From: JAJEFO01 sp022819605 | Lineage (GTDB): Bacteria; Pseudomonadota; Alphaproteobacteria; Rhodobacterales; Rhodobacteraceae | Assembly: GCA_965221545.1 (NCBI GenBank) | Contig: OZ244901.1 | Location: forward strand, 930,001 to 994,000 | Reading direction: 5' to 3' | Length of the DNA: 64,000 nucleotides | Shown here: piece after piece, positions 52,144-61,111 of the stretch | Position numbering within the stretch: the first letter of the stretch is position 1 | How the letters are laid out: each line of letters opens with the position of its first letter | Program-made: the position numbers and the translations under genes | The notes under the pieces: model-generated | Told to the model about the DNA's origin: nothing | The model's database searches: none | What the model saw: only the letters and a program-made list of their open reading frames with translations

Positions 52144-52233
52144 GTTGCTCCTCCCTGCGGGCCGCTGCCCTGGTGCGGCCTGTCCTGTGCGAGTATCTGG
52201 TATCTCGCCCTGCCTGCCAACGGGTTGGGCTCC

Positions 52234-52251
52234 GGGCCGGATTGCCGGCCC
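52234..52251 (-). promoter_or_regulatory. Hairpin between tctC and tctB
   Basis: Perfect 7-bp stem GGGCCGG (52234-52240) and CCGGCCC (52245-52251) with a 4-base loop, 13 bp beyond the tctC stop. No U-run on the minus strand, so it is likely an mRNA-stabilizing element that raises binding-protein output rather than a terminator. Confidence 0.55.
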
Positions 52252-52264
52252 AGAGCGGTCTTGC

Positions 52265-53248
52265 TTATTCGCCGGTAATCGCGCCAGCACCAACCTGGGC
52301 GATCAGCTTCTTGTGAGCCTCGACCTGGCTGGCGTGAAACGCTGCCAAGTCGGCACCATTGAGCATGCCGTCGCAGGTGAGTCCGTCAGACACGCAAAAA
52401 TCCTGCCACTCAGCGCTGTCGAACAGCGTCTGGAAGAGGTTCGTGTAGAACTCAACGGCTTCGGCGGACATGCCCGGAGGGCCGTTGACCGAGCGCTGCA
52501 TGTAGTACTCGATGTCAATTCCGAGTTCCCTTGCGGTTGGAACGTCCGGAAACGCGGCCATCCGCTCGCCAGTGAACTGCACCAGCGGCTTCGAGTCGCC
52601 GGCCTCGTAGAAGGCAAGCTGCTCGGAGGGGTTGTTGACCGTCGAGTCGATCTGCTTGCCGATCAGGTTCTTGGCCACGGTTCCTCCTCCCGGAAACGGA
52701 ATGTAGGTCACTTCGTAGTCGAAAGCCGCCTCCATCATTGCCGTCAGGACGCTGTCTTCTTGGCCGGAGCCCGTGCCGCCGACTTTCCAGTCCAGCCCCG
52801 CCGCTTTCACCGCAGCGACATAGGAGTCGAGGTCGGTGATGTCGTCGCGGTCAGTGTGAACCCAGAGCAGGAACGTGTCCATCGCCATCAGTCCGATGGG
52901 CGTGAACTTTGTCACGTCAACTCCGAGGTCTTCCTGAATGATCGGGGTGGTATAGAAGCTGTTCAGCGTCATCATCACCGTGTGATCGTCCCCGGCCTTG
53001 TCCTGCATGTAGCGCAGGGCTTCCGCACCGGAGCCGCCGGGCTTGTTGATCGGAATGAACGGGCGCGAGCTGAGGCCCTTCTGTTCGATCAGGCCCTGAA
53101 GCAAGCGCGCGATCTGGTCGGCGCCGCCTCCGGTTCCCGCCATGATGATGAATTCCACCGGCTTGCGGGGCTGCCAATCCGCCAGTGCGACTGGCGCAGA
53201 TACGACAACCGCCAGCGCGCCTGCCATTAGGGTCTTCAGGTATTTCAT
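52265..53248 (-). CDS. tctC: Tripartite tricarboxylate transporter receptor TctC (Bug family)
   Basis: Periplasmic binding protein of 327 aa. ATG 53248 follows GGGAGGAATACC. The signal peptide is MKYLKTLMAGALAVVVSAP followed by VALADW with cleavage after ALA. The mature start KPVEFIIMAGTGGGADQIA is the Bug-family phosphate-like loop that binds the ligand carboxylate. The cysteine pair in FCVSDGLTCDG near the C-terminus could form a disulfide. With oxc and frc upstream, oxalate or a related acid is the candidate ligand; this is untested. Confidence 0.92.
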   Translation of the reverse strand: MKYLKTLMAGALAVVVSAPVALADWQPRKPVEFIIMAGTGGGADQIARLLQGLIEQKGLSSRPFIPINKPGGSGAEALRYMQDKAGDDHTVMMTLNSFYTTPIIQEDLGVDVTKFTPIGLMAMDTFLLWVHTDRDDITDLDSYVAAVKAAGLDWKVGGTGSGQEDSVLTAMMEAAFDYEVTYIPFPGGGTVAKNLIGKQIDSTVNNPSEQLAFYEAGDSKPLVQFTGERMAAFPDVPTARELGIDIEYYMQRSVNGPPGMSAEAVEFYTNLFQTLFDSAEWQDFCVSDGLTCDGMLNGADLAAFHASQVEAHKKLIAQVGAGAITGE

Positions 53249-53370
53249 GGTATTCCTCCCTTGGGTTTTCCATGACTTGAATTCCCTTGACGCGCCGAAT
53301 GCCGGTCTTTGCCGACTGTCCGGTCGCAGCAAGGGGCGATGATCTCGATCGATTTCCTGCATCATTTGCC

Positions 53371-53901
53371 TCAATGAACCAAACCCACTAGTAATTCCGC
53401 TTCGGCGACGACCACTTGGCTGTTGCCGCCAAAGATCGAATCGCGTTCATAATTCTCGTGATAGGCACCCATGACCAGCATGTCCGCGCCAGCAGATCGG
53501 GCCTCTGCGTGAAGCTGGTCGCCGACTGCGGATCCCTGGGCCTCGAAGTGCCGGATCGCCGAAGGTATGCAATCGTACTCGATGAATCGGGCGGTTGTTG
53601 AGCCCGGCTGCGGTTCCGCGTCTTTCCGCCCGAATTCCTCTGCAAGCATCTGGAACTCGGTCGTGAGCTTCTCTCGCGTGACATCGGCGTTTCGTCCGGC
53701 AGCTTTCTCAATCTGCTTTCTCCGCACGCTTGGTATGACTGTATAATACGGCATTATGTCATCCGGCGTTGGATGGCAGTGCACGATCCGGACACGTGCA
53801 CCGAATCGCTTGGCAAGGACGGTGGCATGGGCGAGGAGGTTCCTTCCCTTGCCGTCGCCGCGAACCGGCAGCATAATCGTATGCAATGCGCATTCCGGCA
53901 C
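53371..53901 (-). CDS. Universal stress protein (UspA family)
   Basis: A 176-aa single-domain Usp. GTG 53901 is chosen because GGAGG precedes it and the fold starts there (ALHTIMLPVRGDGKGRNLL). The C-terminal block DMLVMGAYHENYERDSIFGG resembles the ATP-binding G-X2-G-X9-G-S/T region but departs from it. It lies between the formyltransferase-like gene and tctC in the oxalate operon, 49 bp and 122 bp away. Usp domains are often encoded next to TTT and TRAP transporter genes, where a regulatory role is suspected. Confidence 0.85.
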   Translation of the reverse strand: MPECALHTIMLPVRGDGKGRNLLAHATVLAKRFGARVRIVHCHPTPDDIMPYYTVIPSVRRKQIEKAAGRNADVTREKLTTEFQMLAEEFGRKDAEPQPGSTTARFIEYDCIPSAIRHFEAQGSAVGDQLHAEARSAGADMLVMGAYHENYERDSIFGGNSQVVVAEAELLVGLVH

Positions 53902-53950
53902 TAGGTGCGGCCTCCGTTTCCGGTCGTTTCCTGTTCTGCCCGTTCCAAGG

Positions 53951-54868
53951 CTACTCCCCCAGCACGTCACCCTTCGAGATGCCGGCCTCTGCTGCCCATT
54001 CGGCAGCTGGAATCTTGCCGGCCCCCGACGGTCGGACACGCTTGATCTGGATGCGTCCGCCAACACACTGAACCGTGACACCCTCGTTGCTGACGTCCAT
54101 CACGCGCGACGAGATTCCGTCACCCGCGACGCGGGCGCAGTCAAAGATTCCAAGTTCCATTTCGCTGTGGGTCGTCCAGGCGCCAGGTGCAGGATTGGTG
54201 CCGCGGATCAGGTTGTAGACCTGTTCGACGGGCTTGTTCCAGTCGATGCGGCTGTGCTTCCTCGTGCAGCGCCGCTCGTACGTCGCTTCCGATTCGTTCG
54301 GTGCGATGCGGGGCGGATCGCCGGTCCGGAACAGGTCGCAGACCTCGATGACGCTCTCGACCGCAGGCGCGTAGATCTTCTTGAAGTACAGGTCGATGAC
54401 CGTGTCATCGGGGCCGACCTCGCACTCCCACTGCAGGAGGCAGTCGCCTTCATCGAGCCCGTCAGTCGGGTAGAACCAGCTGAACCCGGACTTGGCGGCC
54501 CCCATGATGATCGGCCAGTTGACCGCCGATGGTCCGCGATGCAGCGGGAGCAGAGACGGATGAAAGCAGATGGAACCGAGATCAGGCGTGTCGCGTGCCG
54601 CCTCTGGCACGAAGATGTTCACGAAAGCCATGATCATGAGGTCGGCGTTGAATCCCGCGAGTTCTTCCAGCGTCGCCTCGTCACTGAAATCGCCGGGCTG
54701 CAGCACCGGGAGCGAATTCTCCAGGGCAAACTCCTTGATCGGATCGACCGGCCTTCCGTCGCGATCGGGTTCGCAATACACCGCGACGACCTCGTCACGG
54801 CCTTCATCGAGAATGCGGGCGAGGCAGTCCTTTCCAAACGCCTGCTGGCCCATGACGATCACTCTCAT
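53951..54868 (-). CDS. Formyltransferase-fold protein resembling 10-formyl-THF hydrolase domain
   Basis: A 305-aa protein with the formyltransferase N-terminal Rossmann fold and C-terminal OB-like domain. The catalytic region reads SICFHPSLLPLHRGPSAVNW and TDGLDEGDCLLQWECEV, with His and Asp of the family triad; the usual Asn is Cys (CFHPS). It resembles the hydrolase domain of 10-formyl-THF dehydrogenase (ALDH1L1) more than methionyl-tRNA formyltransferase. Start ATG 54868 has GGAG upstream. Following frc by 49 bp, it probably handles formyl groups from oxalate breakdown. Confidence 0.8.
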   Translation of the reverse strand: MRVIVMGQQAFGKDCLARILDEGRDEVVAVYCEPDRDGRPVDPIKEFALENSLPVLQPGDFSDEATLEELAGFNADLMIMAFVNIFVPEAARDTPDLGSICFHPSLLPLHRGPSAVNWPIIMGAAKSGFSWFYPTDGLDEGDCLLQWECEVGPDDTVIDLYFKKIYAPAVESVIEVCDLFRTGDPPRIAPNESEATYERRCTRKHSRIDWNKPVEQVYNLIRGTNPAPGAWTTHSEMELGIFDCARVAGDGISSRVMDVSNEGVTVQCVGGRIQIKRVRPSGAGKIPAAEWAAEAGISKGDVLGE

Positions 54869-54917
54869 GCCGTTCTCCATCCGCTGTTGACGGGAGACAG
54901 GAATGCAGCCTCGGCGA

Positions 54918-56192
54918 TCACTCGGCCGCCTCCTTGTTCACGTCTCCCACGGCGCCGCTTTCAAGCACGCGCATCAGGTCGTCTCCGCCGTAGCCAAGGT
55001 CCCCGGTCAGGATCTCTTGCGTATGTTCCCCCAGCAGCGGTGAGCGGATCACGTCCACCGGGCTGTCGGACAGCTTGATCGGGCAGCCAACCGACACGTA
55101 CGTTCCCCGTTTCGGATGCTCGACATCGACGATTGTGCCGGTCTCGCGAAGGCCCTCGTCCTCCATCAGCTCCTTCATCGACAGGATCGGCCCGACGGGG
55201 ATGTTGAGCGGGTTGCAGATTTCCATCACTTCGAACTTTGTCTTGGTCATGGTCCACTGCTCGATCCGCGCGAAGATCTCGTTGAGCTTGTCGAGCCTCT
55301 CCGGTGGAGTCGCGTAGCCTTCCTTTGTCTTCCATTCAGGTTCTCCGATGACATCGCAGACCTGTTCCCAGACCGCAGCCTGGGTAATGAAATACGTGTA
55401 TGCGTTTGGGTCGGTTTCCCAACCCTTGCACTTCAGGATGCGCCCTGGCTGGCCGCCCCCGGAATCGTTCCCGGCGCGCGGGGTTGCCTCGCCGAAAGGG
55501 ATGCCCTCGCCATGCTGGCTGTATTCCTTGAGCGGGCCGCGGGCGAGCCGCTGCTGGTCGCGCAACTTTACCCGCGCGAGGTTCAGGACACCGTCCTGCA
55601 TCGCCGCCGAGACCTTCTGGCCGCGCCCGGTGCCTTCGCGCTGATAGAGTGCAGTCACGATGCCGAGGCAAAGATGCAGGCCCGTTCCGCTGTCGCCCAC
55701 CTGGGCACCGGTCACGAGGGGCGGACCGTCGTGGAAGCCCGTGGTCGATGCCGAACCGCCGGCGCATTGGGCCACGTTTTCGTAAACCTTGCAGTCCTCG
55801 TACTTGCCTGGACCGAATCCCTTGATCGAGGCGAGGATGATGCGCGGGTTGATTTCCTGGATTCGCTCCCAGGAAAAGCCCATGCGGTCAAGCGCCCCTG
55901 GCGCAAAATTCTCGACCATCACGTCACAGATCTCGATGAGGCGGGTCAGGACTTCCTTGCCGGTCTCATTCTTGGAATTGAGTTCGATCGAACGCTTGTT
56001 GTGGTTGAGCATCGTGAAATACAGGCTGTCGGCCCCGGGAACGTCCACCAGCTGCTTTCGGGTCGCGTCTCCGACGCCCGGGCGCTCGACCTTGATCACG
56101 TCCGCCCCGAACCATGCCAGAAGCTGGGTGCAGGTTGGGCCGGACTGGACATGCGTGAAGTCCAGGACCTTGATTCCTTCGAGTGCCTTCAT
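54918..56192 (-). CDS. frc: Formyl-CoA:oxalate CoA-transferase
   Basis: Class III CoA-transferase of 424 aa that moves CoA from formyl-CoA to oxalate. The catalytic Asp is in GAQVGDSGTGLHLCLG near residue 170. The glycine loop that opens and closes over the active site is present as NDSGGGQPGRILKCKGW, as in Frc. The N-terminus ALEGIKVLDFTHVQSGPTCT is characteristic. It lies 75 bp after oxc. The combination of Asp and Gly loop with oxc makes the call firm. Confidence 0.94.
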   Translation of the reverse strand: MKALEGIKVLDFTHVQSGPTCTQLLAWFGADVIKVERPGVGDATRKQLVDVPGADSLYFTMLNHNKRSIELNSKNETGKEVLTRLIEICDVMVENFAPGALDRMGFSWERIQEINPRIILASIKGFGPGKYEDCKVYENVAQCAGGSASTTGFHDGPPLVTGAQVGDSGTGLHLCLGIVTALYQREGTGRGQKVSAAMQDGVLNLARVKLRDQQRLARGPLKEYSQHGEGIPFGEATPRAGNDSGGGQPGRILKCKGWETDPNAYTYFITQAAVWEQVCDVIGEPEWKTKEGYATPPERLDKLNEIFARIEQWTMTKTKFEVMEICNPLNIPVGPILSMKELMEDEGLRETGTIVDVEHPKRGTYVSVGCPIKLSDSPVDVIRSPLLGEHTQEILTGDLGYGGDDLMRVLESGAVGDVNKEAAE

Positions 56193-56267
56193 CTCCTCAA
56201 CTCTCTTTGTGTCCCGGGTAGCCTGCGGTCGGCGTACGGCGACGCCTGGGGCAGGCCGGGGGTGATG

Positions 56268-57989
56268 TCACTGCCGTTGCACTGCGCTCTGTGGGTTCAG
56301 ATTTCCGATGCGGCCGGATTCGGTGCCGGCCTCGGGATCTATGATTGCGTTGACGAGCGTTGGCTTGCCGCTGGCGATCGCATCGCGAACCGCGCGCTCC
56401 AGGTCGTCCGGACTGCGGGCGGTAATGCCTTCGCCCCCGAATGCCTGCATCATGAGGTCGTATCTGGACTCCCGAACGAACACGGTGGTGCCGGGATCGC
56501 GGCCGGTGGGATCGGCATCGGTGCCCCGGTAGATCCCTGAATTGTTGAAGACCACGACGCAGACCGGCAGTCCGTAGCGGCAGATCGTCTCGACTTCCAT
56601 GCCACTGAACCCGAAGGCGGAATCGCCCTCGACCGCGACGACCGGGTGGCCGGTTTCGACCGCGGCGGCAATCGCCGTGCCCATGCCGATGCCCATAACG
56701 CCCCAGGTGCCGACATCGAGCCTCTTGCGCGGCTTGGCCATGTCGATGATCGACCGCGCAAAGTCGAGCGTGTTGGCGCCCTCGTTGACCAGGATTGCAT
56801 CCGGATGATCGGCGAATACCCTCTTCAGCCGGCCCAGCGCGCCGTGGAAGTCCATCGGCACGTTGTTGTTCGCGAGCTTGGGCGCCATCCTCTCGACATT
56901 GGCGGCGCGCTTTGCATTGACCGCTTCGGTCCATTCCGAGGGCGGGGGCGCCCAATTGCTCATTTTCGCCAGCATCAAGGAGAGCGTGCTTTCTATGTCG
57001 CCGACCAGCGGAGCGCTGATCGGCTGGTTGGAATCCATTTCCTTCGGGTCGATGTCGACGTGAATGAACCTCTTGGTGAAGCGCTCGCCCCACTGCTTGC
57101 CCTGGCCATGGCTCAGCAGCCAGTTTAGGCGCGCGCCGATCAGCATGACGCAATCGCTTTCTTTCAGGACGAGGCTTCGGGCAGCGCCGGCATATTGCGG
57201 ATGGTCGTCCGGCAGAAGGCCTTTGGCCATGGACATTGCGATGTAGGGAGCACCGGTTCTTTCAACGAACTGCCGCACGATCGCGTCGCACTGGGCGTAG
57301 GCCGCGCCCTTGCCGAGGATGAGCAACGGCCTCTCCGCACCCTTGAGAACGTCGAGCGCCCGGTCGACGGCTTGCGGTGCGGGGATCTGCGCCGGGCTCG
57401 GGTCGACAACCTTGATCAGGCTCCTTGCTCCTGTCTCCGCATCCATGACCTGTCCGAGCAGGCTGGCAGGGATGTCGAGATAGACACCGCCTGGCCGGCC
57501 CGAGACGGCAGCGCGTATGGCACGGGCGATCCCGACGCCGATGTCTTCGGCGTGGAGGATGCGGTAGGCTGCCTTGCACAGGGGCTTCGCGACCGCAAGC
57601 TGGTCCATCTCCTCGTAGTCGCCCTTCTGGAGATCCACGATTTCGCGCTCGGAACTTCCTGAGATCAGGATCATCGGCCAGCAGTTCGTGGTCGCATGGG
57701 CAAGGCTGACGAGACCGTTCAGGAATCCCGGTGCCGATACTGTGAGGCATACGCCGGGTTTCCGGGTCAGGTACCCGGCGATCGCCGCGGCGTTTCCGGC
57801 ATTTGATTCATGACGGAACGAAATGACGCGCATGCCCTCAGCCTGCATCATTCGGCCGAGATCCGTTACGGGGATGCCAGGGACATGGTAGACGCTGTTG
57901 ATCCCGTTCAGCTTGAGCGCGTCGATGATCAGGTGGAAGCCGTCTGTAAGCTCCTGCGTGACTTCCGTCTTGGGGTCCGATCCGTCCAT
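56268..57989 (-). CDS. oxc: Oxalyl-CoA decarboxylase
   Basis: ThDP-dependent decarboxylase of 573 aa that converts oxalyl-CoA to formyl-CoA and CO2. ATG 57989 (MDGSDPK) is favoured over one 57 bp earlier that would overlap gntR. The ThDP-activating Glu is in ISFRHESNAGNAAAIAGYL. The diphosphate/Mg site is VAVEGDSAFGFSGMEVE and CVVVFNNSGIYRG. It starts 5 bp after the gntR stop, so regulator and enzyme are co-transcribed. Confidence 0.94.
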   Translation of the reverse strand: MDGSDPKTEVTQELTDGFHLIIDALKLNGINSVYHVPGIPVTDLGRMMQAEGMRVISFRHESNAGNAAAIAGYLTRKPGVCLTVSAPGFLNGLVSLAHATTNCWPMILISGSSEREIVDLQKGDYEEMDQLAVAKPLCKAAYRILHAEDIGVGIARAIRAAVSGRPGGVYLDIPASLLGQVMDAETGARSLIKVVDPSPAQIPAPQAVDRALDVLKGAERPLLILGKGAAYAQCDAIVRQFVERTGAPYIAMSMAKGLLPDDHPQYAGAARSLVLKESDCVMLIGARLNWLLSHGQGKQWGERFTKRFIHVDIDPKEMDSNQPISAPLVGDIESTLSLMLAKMSNWAPPPSEWTEAVNAKRAANVERMAPKLANNNVPMDFHGALGRLKRVFADHPDAILVNEGANTLDFARSIIDMAKPRKRLDVGTWGVMGIGMGTAIAAAVETGHPVVAVEGDSAFGFSGMEVETICRYGLPVCVVVFNNSGIYRGTDADPTGRDPGTTVFVRESRYDLMMQAFGGEGITARSPDDLERAVRDAIASGKPTLVNAIIDPEAGTESGRIGNLNPQSAVQRQ

Positions 57990-57994
57990 ATCCG

Positions 57995-58717
57995 TTACAC
58001 TCCAGGTTGACTGCCCGATTCGGCAATGGGTTCCAGGCGCGCCCATGTGTGAGCAACGTGGTCATGAAGGCGCATCGTGTGTTCGCGCACGAGCTTCTCG
58101 GCGAAGTCGGGGTCACGCGCTTCAAGCGCCTCGATGATGGACATGTGGTCAACCACCGACCGACTTGCACGATCGCCTTCGCCAAGCGCACGACGCCGGA
58201 TCGCGTGCATGTGGACAAAAAGGCCTTCGGCCATGTCGGCAAGCAGCTTGCGCCCGGACATTTTCAGGATCATCTGGTGAAACCGGATGTTGGCATCCGA
58301 ATACTCGCCGAGATCGGCGCGTGCCGAACTTTCGGAATGGCGCATTGCATGCTTGCGCAGCTGCCTTATCTCTCCTTCGCTGGCGTTGGTGGCCGCCAGC
58401 CGCGCTGCCATCGATTCAAGCGCCGCCCACGCAACGATCATTTCGAGGATCTCGGTCAGCGACTTGCGCACGACAAAGACACCCTTTCGTGGCGCAATGC
58501 TGACGAGGCCGTCCTTTTCGAGGCGGGCCAATGCCTCGCGAAGCGGCGTGCGGGAGATGCGGAACTGTTCCGCGATGGAACGCTCGTCCAGGCGCAGGTC
58601 GGCGCCATCGTCGTAGATATTCATCTTCGTGATCGCATCCCGAAGCGTTTCGTAGATGTGATCTTTCAGAGTGAAGTTCGTCGCGATCGGCTTTAGTGGC
58701 AATCTGCCGGCCTTCAC
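57995..58717 (-). CDS. GntR family regulator (FCD/FadR subfamily)
   Basis: Regulator of 240 aa. GTG 58717 is chosen: GGGGGA precedes it and the frame upstream of it is not protein-like. The winged helix is KDHIYETLRDAITKMNIYDD, LDERSIAEQFRISRTPLREA and LARLEKDGLVSIAPRKGVFV. The FCD domain carries likely metal/ligand residues in ANIRFHQMILK, DHMSIIEALEARD and EHTMRLHDHVAH. A perfect TGGTATACCA palindrome lies 31 bp upstream. It probably represses its own operon until a substrate such as oxalate or a CoA ester is present. Confidence 0.92.
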   Translation of the reverse strand: MKAGRLPLKPIATNFTLKDHIYETLRDAITKMNIYDDGADLRLDERSIAEQFRISRTPLREALARLEKDGLVSIAPRKGVFVVRKSLTEILEMIVAWAALESMAARLAATNASEGEIRQLRKHAMRHSESSARADLGEYSDANIRFHQMILKMSGRKLLADMAEGLFVHMHAIRRRALGEGDRASRSVVDHMSIIEALEARDPDFAEKLVREHTMRLHDHVAHTWARLEPIAESGSQPGV

Positions 58718-58747
58718 CGCCTGTCCCCCAAGACACGTCGTTTTCTG

Positions 58748-58757
58748 TGGTATACCA
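58748..58757 (-). promoter_or_regulatory. Candidate GntR operator
   Basis: Perfect 10-bp palindrome TGGTATACCA, 31 bp before the gntR start. FadR-subfamily GntR regulators often bind TGGT-Nx-ACCA sites, so this fits autoregulation of the gntR-oxc-frc operon. Confidence 0.65.
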
Positions 58758-59235
58758 TACGCCAGAGCTTTTTGGTCCGCAATGCCGGAATTTCGCTTGG
58801 TCGGAGTGAACTCGATTTCTCGTGATCCGATCTGGCATGCTCGAACCTCCGATGAATATTGGAGGCCGAGTTCCCGATGTGATGCCGAATCCACGCGAGC
58901 TTCTTCGTGTCGGTCCGACCGGGAGTCTGAATTTCGCCTCCGAGGCGTCGGAAAGACACTCTGGTTCCCTGTGGAGCAGCGCATGCAGGGACACTTGGCA
59001 CTGCCCAGCAGCGGTATGTGATGCGACGACAGTCTCGTCATCTGGTTGTCGCGCAGTAGATTCAGGCGTTCACGCCGGGAAGAGCGTGCCTCCAGTTCTT
59101 CTCCAGCGGCCTGAGCCAGATGTCCTATAGGCGCGATGCTGTGCTCAGGCTGACTTGCGGCGCCAGCGAATCTGTGATGCAATGCAAATTGCAAGTAAAA
59201 CTTTCAATGTGCTGGATGCCTGGCTACGGTGCATC
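58758..59235 (+). other. Gene-free stretch between gntR and the ATPase gene
   Basis: About 480 bp. Open frames run through on the minus strand in continuation of gntR, but they show no domain or start signal. The region serves as the divergent upstream region for both genes. No repeat seen. Confidence 0.45.
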
Positions 59236-60417
59236 ATGATCAAGCGCGAGATCACGCCTTGCCTTTTGGCATTGTTCGAGCAGTACCCGTTCGTCACGGT
59301 TACAGGGCCGCGACAGTCCGGCAAGACCACGCTATGCCGCGCGGCCTTCCCGCAACTCGACTATGTCAATCTGGAAGCGCCTGATCAGCGGGAATTCGCG
59401 GAGTCGGATCCAAGGGGGTTTCTTGGCCGTCTCGGCGAAGGGGCAATCCTGGACGAAATCCAGCGTGTCCCCGATCTCCTGTCCTACCTGCAGGTCCTGG
59501 CGGACGAAGCAGGGCGGAACAGCCTCTTCGTCCTGACCGGGAGCGAGCAGTTCCAGCTTTCCGATGCCATAAGCCAGTCGCTTGCGGGGCGGACGGCCTT
59601 GCTTCGCCTGCTGCCGTTCTCGCTTGCGGAACGGCGACAGACCGGCGCGAGCGATGGCATCGACGATATACTCTATTCCGGCTTCTATCCCCGGATTCAC
59701 GACCGGAAGCTTGAACCACGGCAGGCGCTCGGTGACTATTTCGAGACCTACGTCGAGCGCGACGTGCGCAGGATCGGCGAGATCCGCAATCTCGCGAACT
59801 TCCGCAGATTTGTCCGCCTGTGCGCAGGCCGCGTCGGGCAACTGGCCAACCTGTCGTCCCTTGGCGCCGATGCCGGAGTGTCCCACACCACGGCAAGCCA
59901 TTGGCTTGCAATACTGGAGGCGAGCCATGTCATGTTCCGGCTCCCGCCGTTTCACGCCAATATCCGCAAGCGGCTGGTCAAGACGCCGAAACTTTACTTC
60001 CATGATGTCGGGCTGGCGAGCCACCTCATCGGTATCGAGCATGCCGGGCAGATCGGCACCCACCCTCTCCGCGGGTCGCTGTTCGAGAATGCCGTCGTGG
60101 TGGAGGTGCTCAAGCATCGTTTCAATCGCGGTCGCCGGTCCAACCTAACGTTCTTTCGGGACAGCGGCGGCTTGGAGTGCGACCTGCTGTACGAGACCGG
60201 CAGCGGCATGGGGGCCATCGAGGCAAAGTCCGGAGCGACGGTCGCCTCCGACTGGTTCGATTCGCTCAACCGGGTGGCGAAGGAACTGCCTGGCATCACC
60301 ACCAGGGCCGTTGTCTATGGAGGTGCGGAACGACAGTCCCGGCGGGACGGAGATGTGGTGCCGCTGATCGGTCTCAGCGGCATGCTCGGGCGAATGGAAG
60401 ATCGGAAGGAGACCTGA
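59236..60417 (+). CDS. P-loop ATPase with DUF4143 domain
   Basis: A 393-aa AAA-type ATPase of the large AAA_14/DUF4143 family. Walker A is TVTGPRQSGKTT near residue 17-28, Walker B GEGAILDEIQRVPDLL, and the sensor-like FVLTGSEQFQL. The C-terminal half is the DUF4143 nuclease-like region (FFRDSGGLECDLLYETGSG then GAIEAKSGATVASDW), where D, E and K residues follow a PD-(D/E)xK-like pattern. ATG 59236 is chosen; an ATG at 59182 is possible. The role of the family is unknown, though members are often found in accessory regions and alone, as here. Confidence 0.9.
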   Translation: MIKREITPCLLALFEQYPFVTVTGPRQSGKTTLCRAAFPQLDYVNLEAPDQREFAESDPRGFLGRLGEGAILDEIQRVPDLLSYLQVLADEAGRNSLFVLTGSEQFQLSDAISQSLAGRTALLRLLPFSLAERRQTGASDGIDDILYSGFYPRIHDRKLEPRQALGDYFETYVERDVRRIGEIRNLANFRRFVRLCAGRVGQLANLSSLGADAGVSHTTASHWLAILEASHVMFRLPPFHANIRKRLVKTPKLYFHDVGLASHLIGIEHAGQIGTHPLRGSLFENAVVVEVLKHRFNRGRRSNLTFFRDSGGLECDLLYETGSGMGAIEAKSGATVASDWFDSLNRVAKELPGITTRAVVYGGAERQSRRDGDVVPLIGLSGMLGRMEDRKET

Positions 60418-60533
60418 TGGGAAGAGAGCGTGCAAGTCCGCAACGTGGAAGGCAGTTCTGTCCTGTTGCATGCGCCGAACCATCGGTGCGTCGTCCGCGG
60501 AAGGCGGGTCGCCGATCAGGCTGACGCGGCCTG

Positions 60534-61000
60534 CATGGACCGCTTGCATCGAGGGCACGTGACGGACGTATTCGATCTCGATGAAACCGTCATTGATCGT
60601 TACAGGGCATTCGCGCGCCCGTTTGCCAGGAACCGCTCGCCGAAGCTGAACGCCAAGGTCGTCGAACTCTATGCAGCCAGGCGTTTCTGGCACGAGCCGC
60701 TCATTCAGCTGATTCCGCACTATGCTGACGGCGGCTCGAATCAGGATGCGCGCAGGTGTTTCGGAATCTCTCGGGCACCGGGAGCGGCAGGAATGGAACG
60801 CTCACGCTCAGCAAGCACCAGCAGCAGGCTGCCGGCTATGCCCTCAGCGACCGGAGTTTCGTTGTCATGCAAGGCACAGGATCGGGAATTCGCTGTGCTT
60901 CTTCATCCCGATGATCGACGCCGCGATCGAGGTGCGGAACGTCGGCGAGGCGCGCAGGTCACCTGCCTCGACGGCATCTGTCGCGGAACAGTGATGATCG
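60534..61000 (+). pseudogene. Remnant of a large DEAD/DEAH-box helicase (N-terminal part)
   Basis: From 60534 one frame gives VTDVFDLDETVIDRYRAFAR and FWHEPLIQLIPHYADGGS, resembling the start of large DEAD/DEAH helicases. A frameshift before 60756 leads to TLTLSKHQQQAAGYALSDRS and FVVMQGTGSG, the Q motif and Walker A. A one-base loss destroys the Walker Lys and shifts the frame to NSLCFFIPMIDAAIEVRNVG. The rest of the gene is missing. The protein type occurs in several defence-related loci, but which one cannot be told. Confidence 0.65.
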
Positions 61001-61111
61001 CCATCGGCAAGCGCAGACAAGGCCGCGCGGACCGCCCTGCACCAACGTGTTGCAACGGTCGGCCACGCTGGTGAAGTCGTCGGCAATTGCTCATGGGACG
61101 ATTGCCATGTG

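Noticed and set aside
60430..61074. Intact 214-aa protein gene
   Set aside because: Only its first half resembles a helicase N-terminus; motifs continue in other frames, so it is a broken gene.
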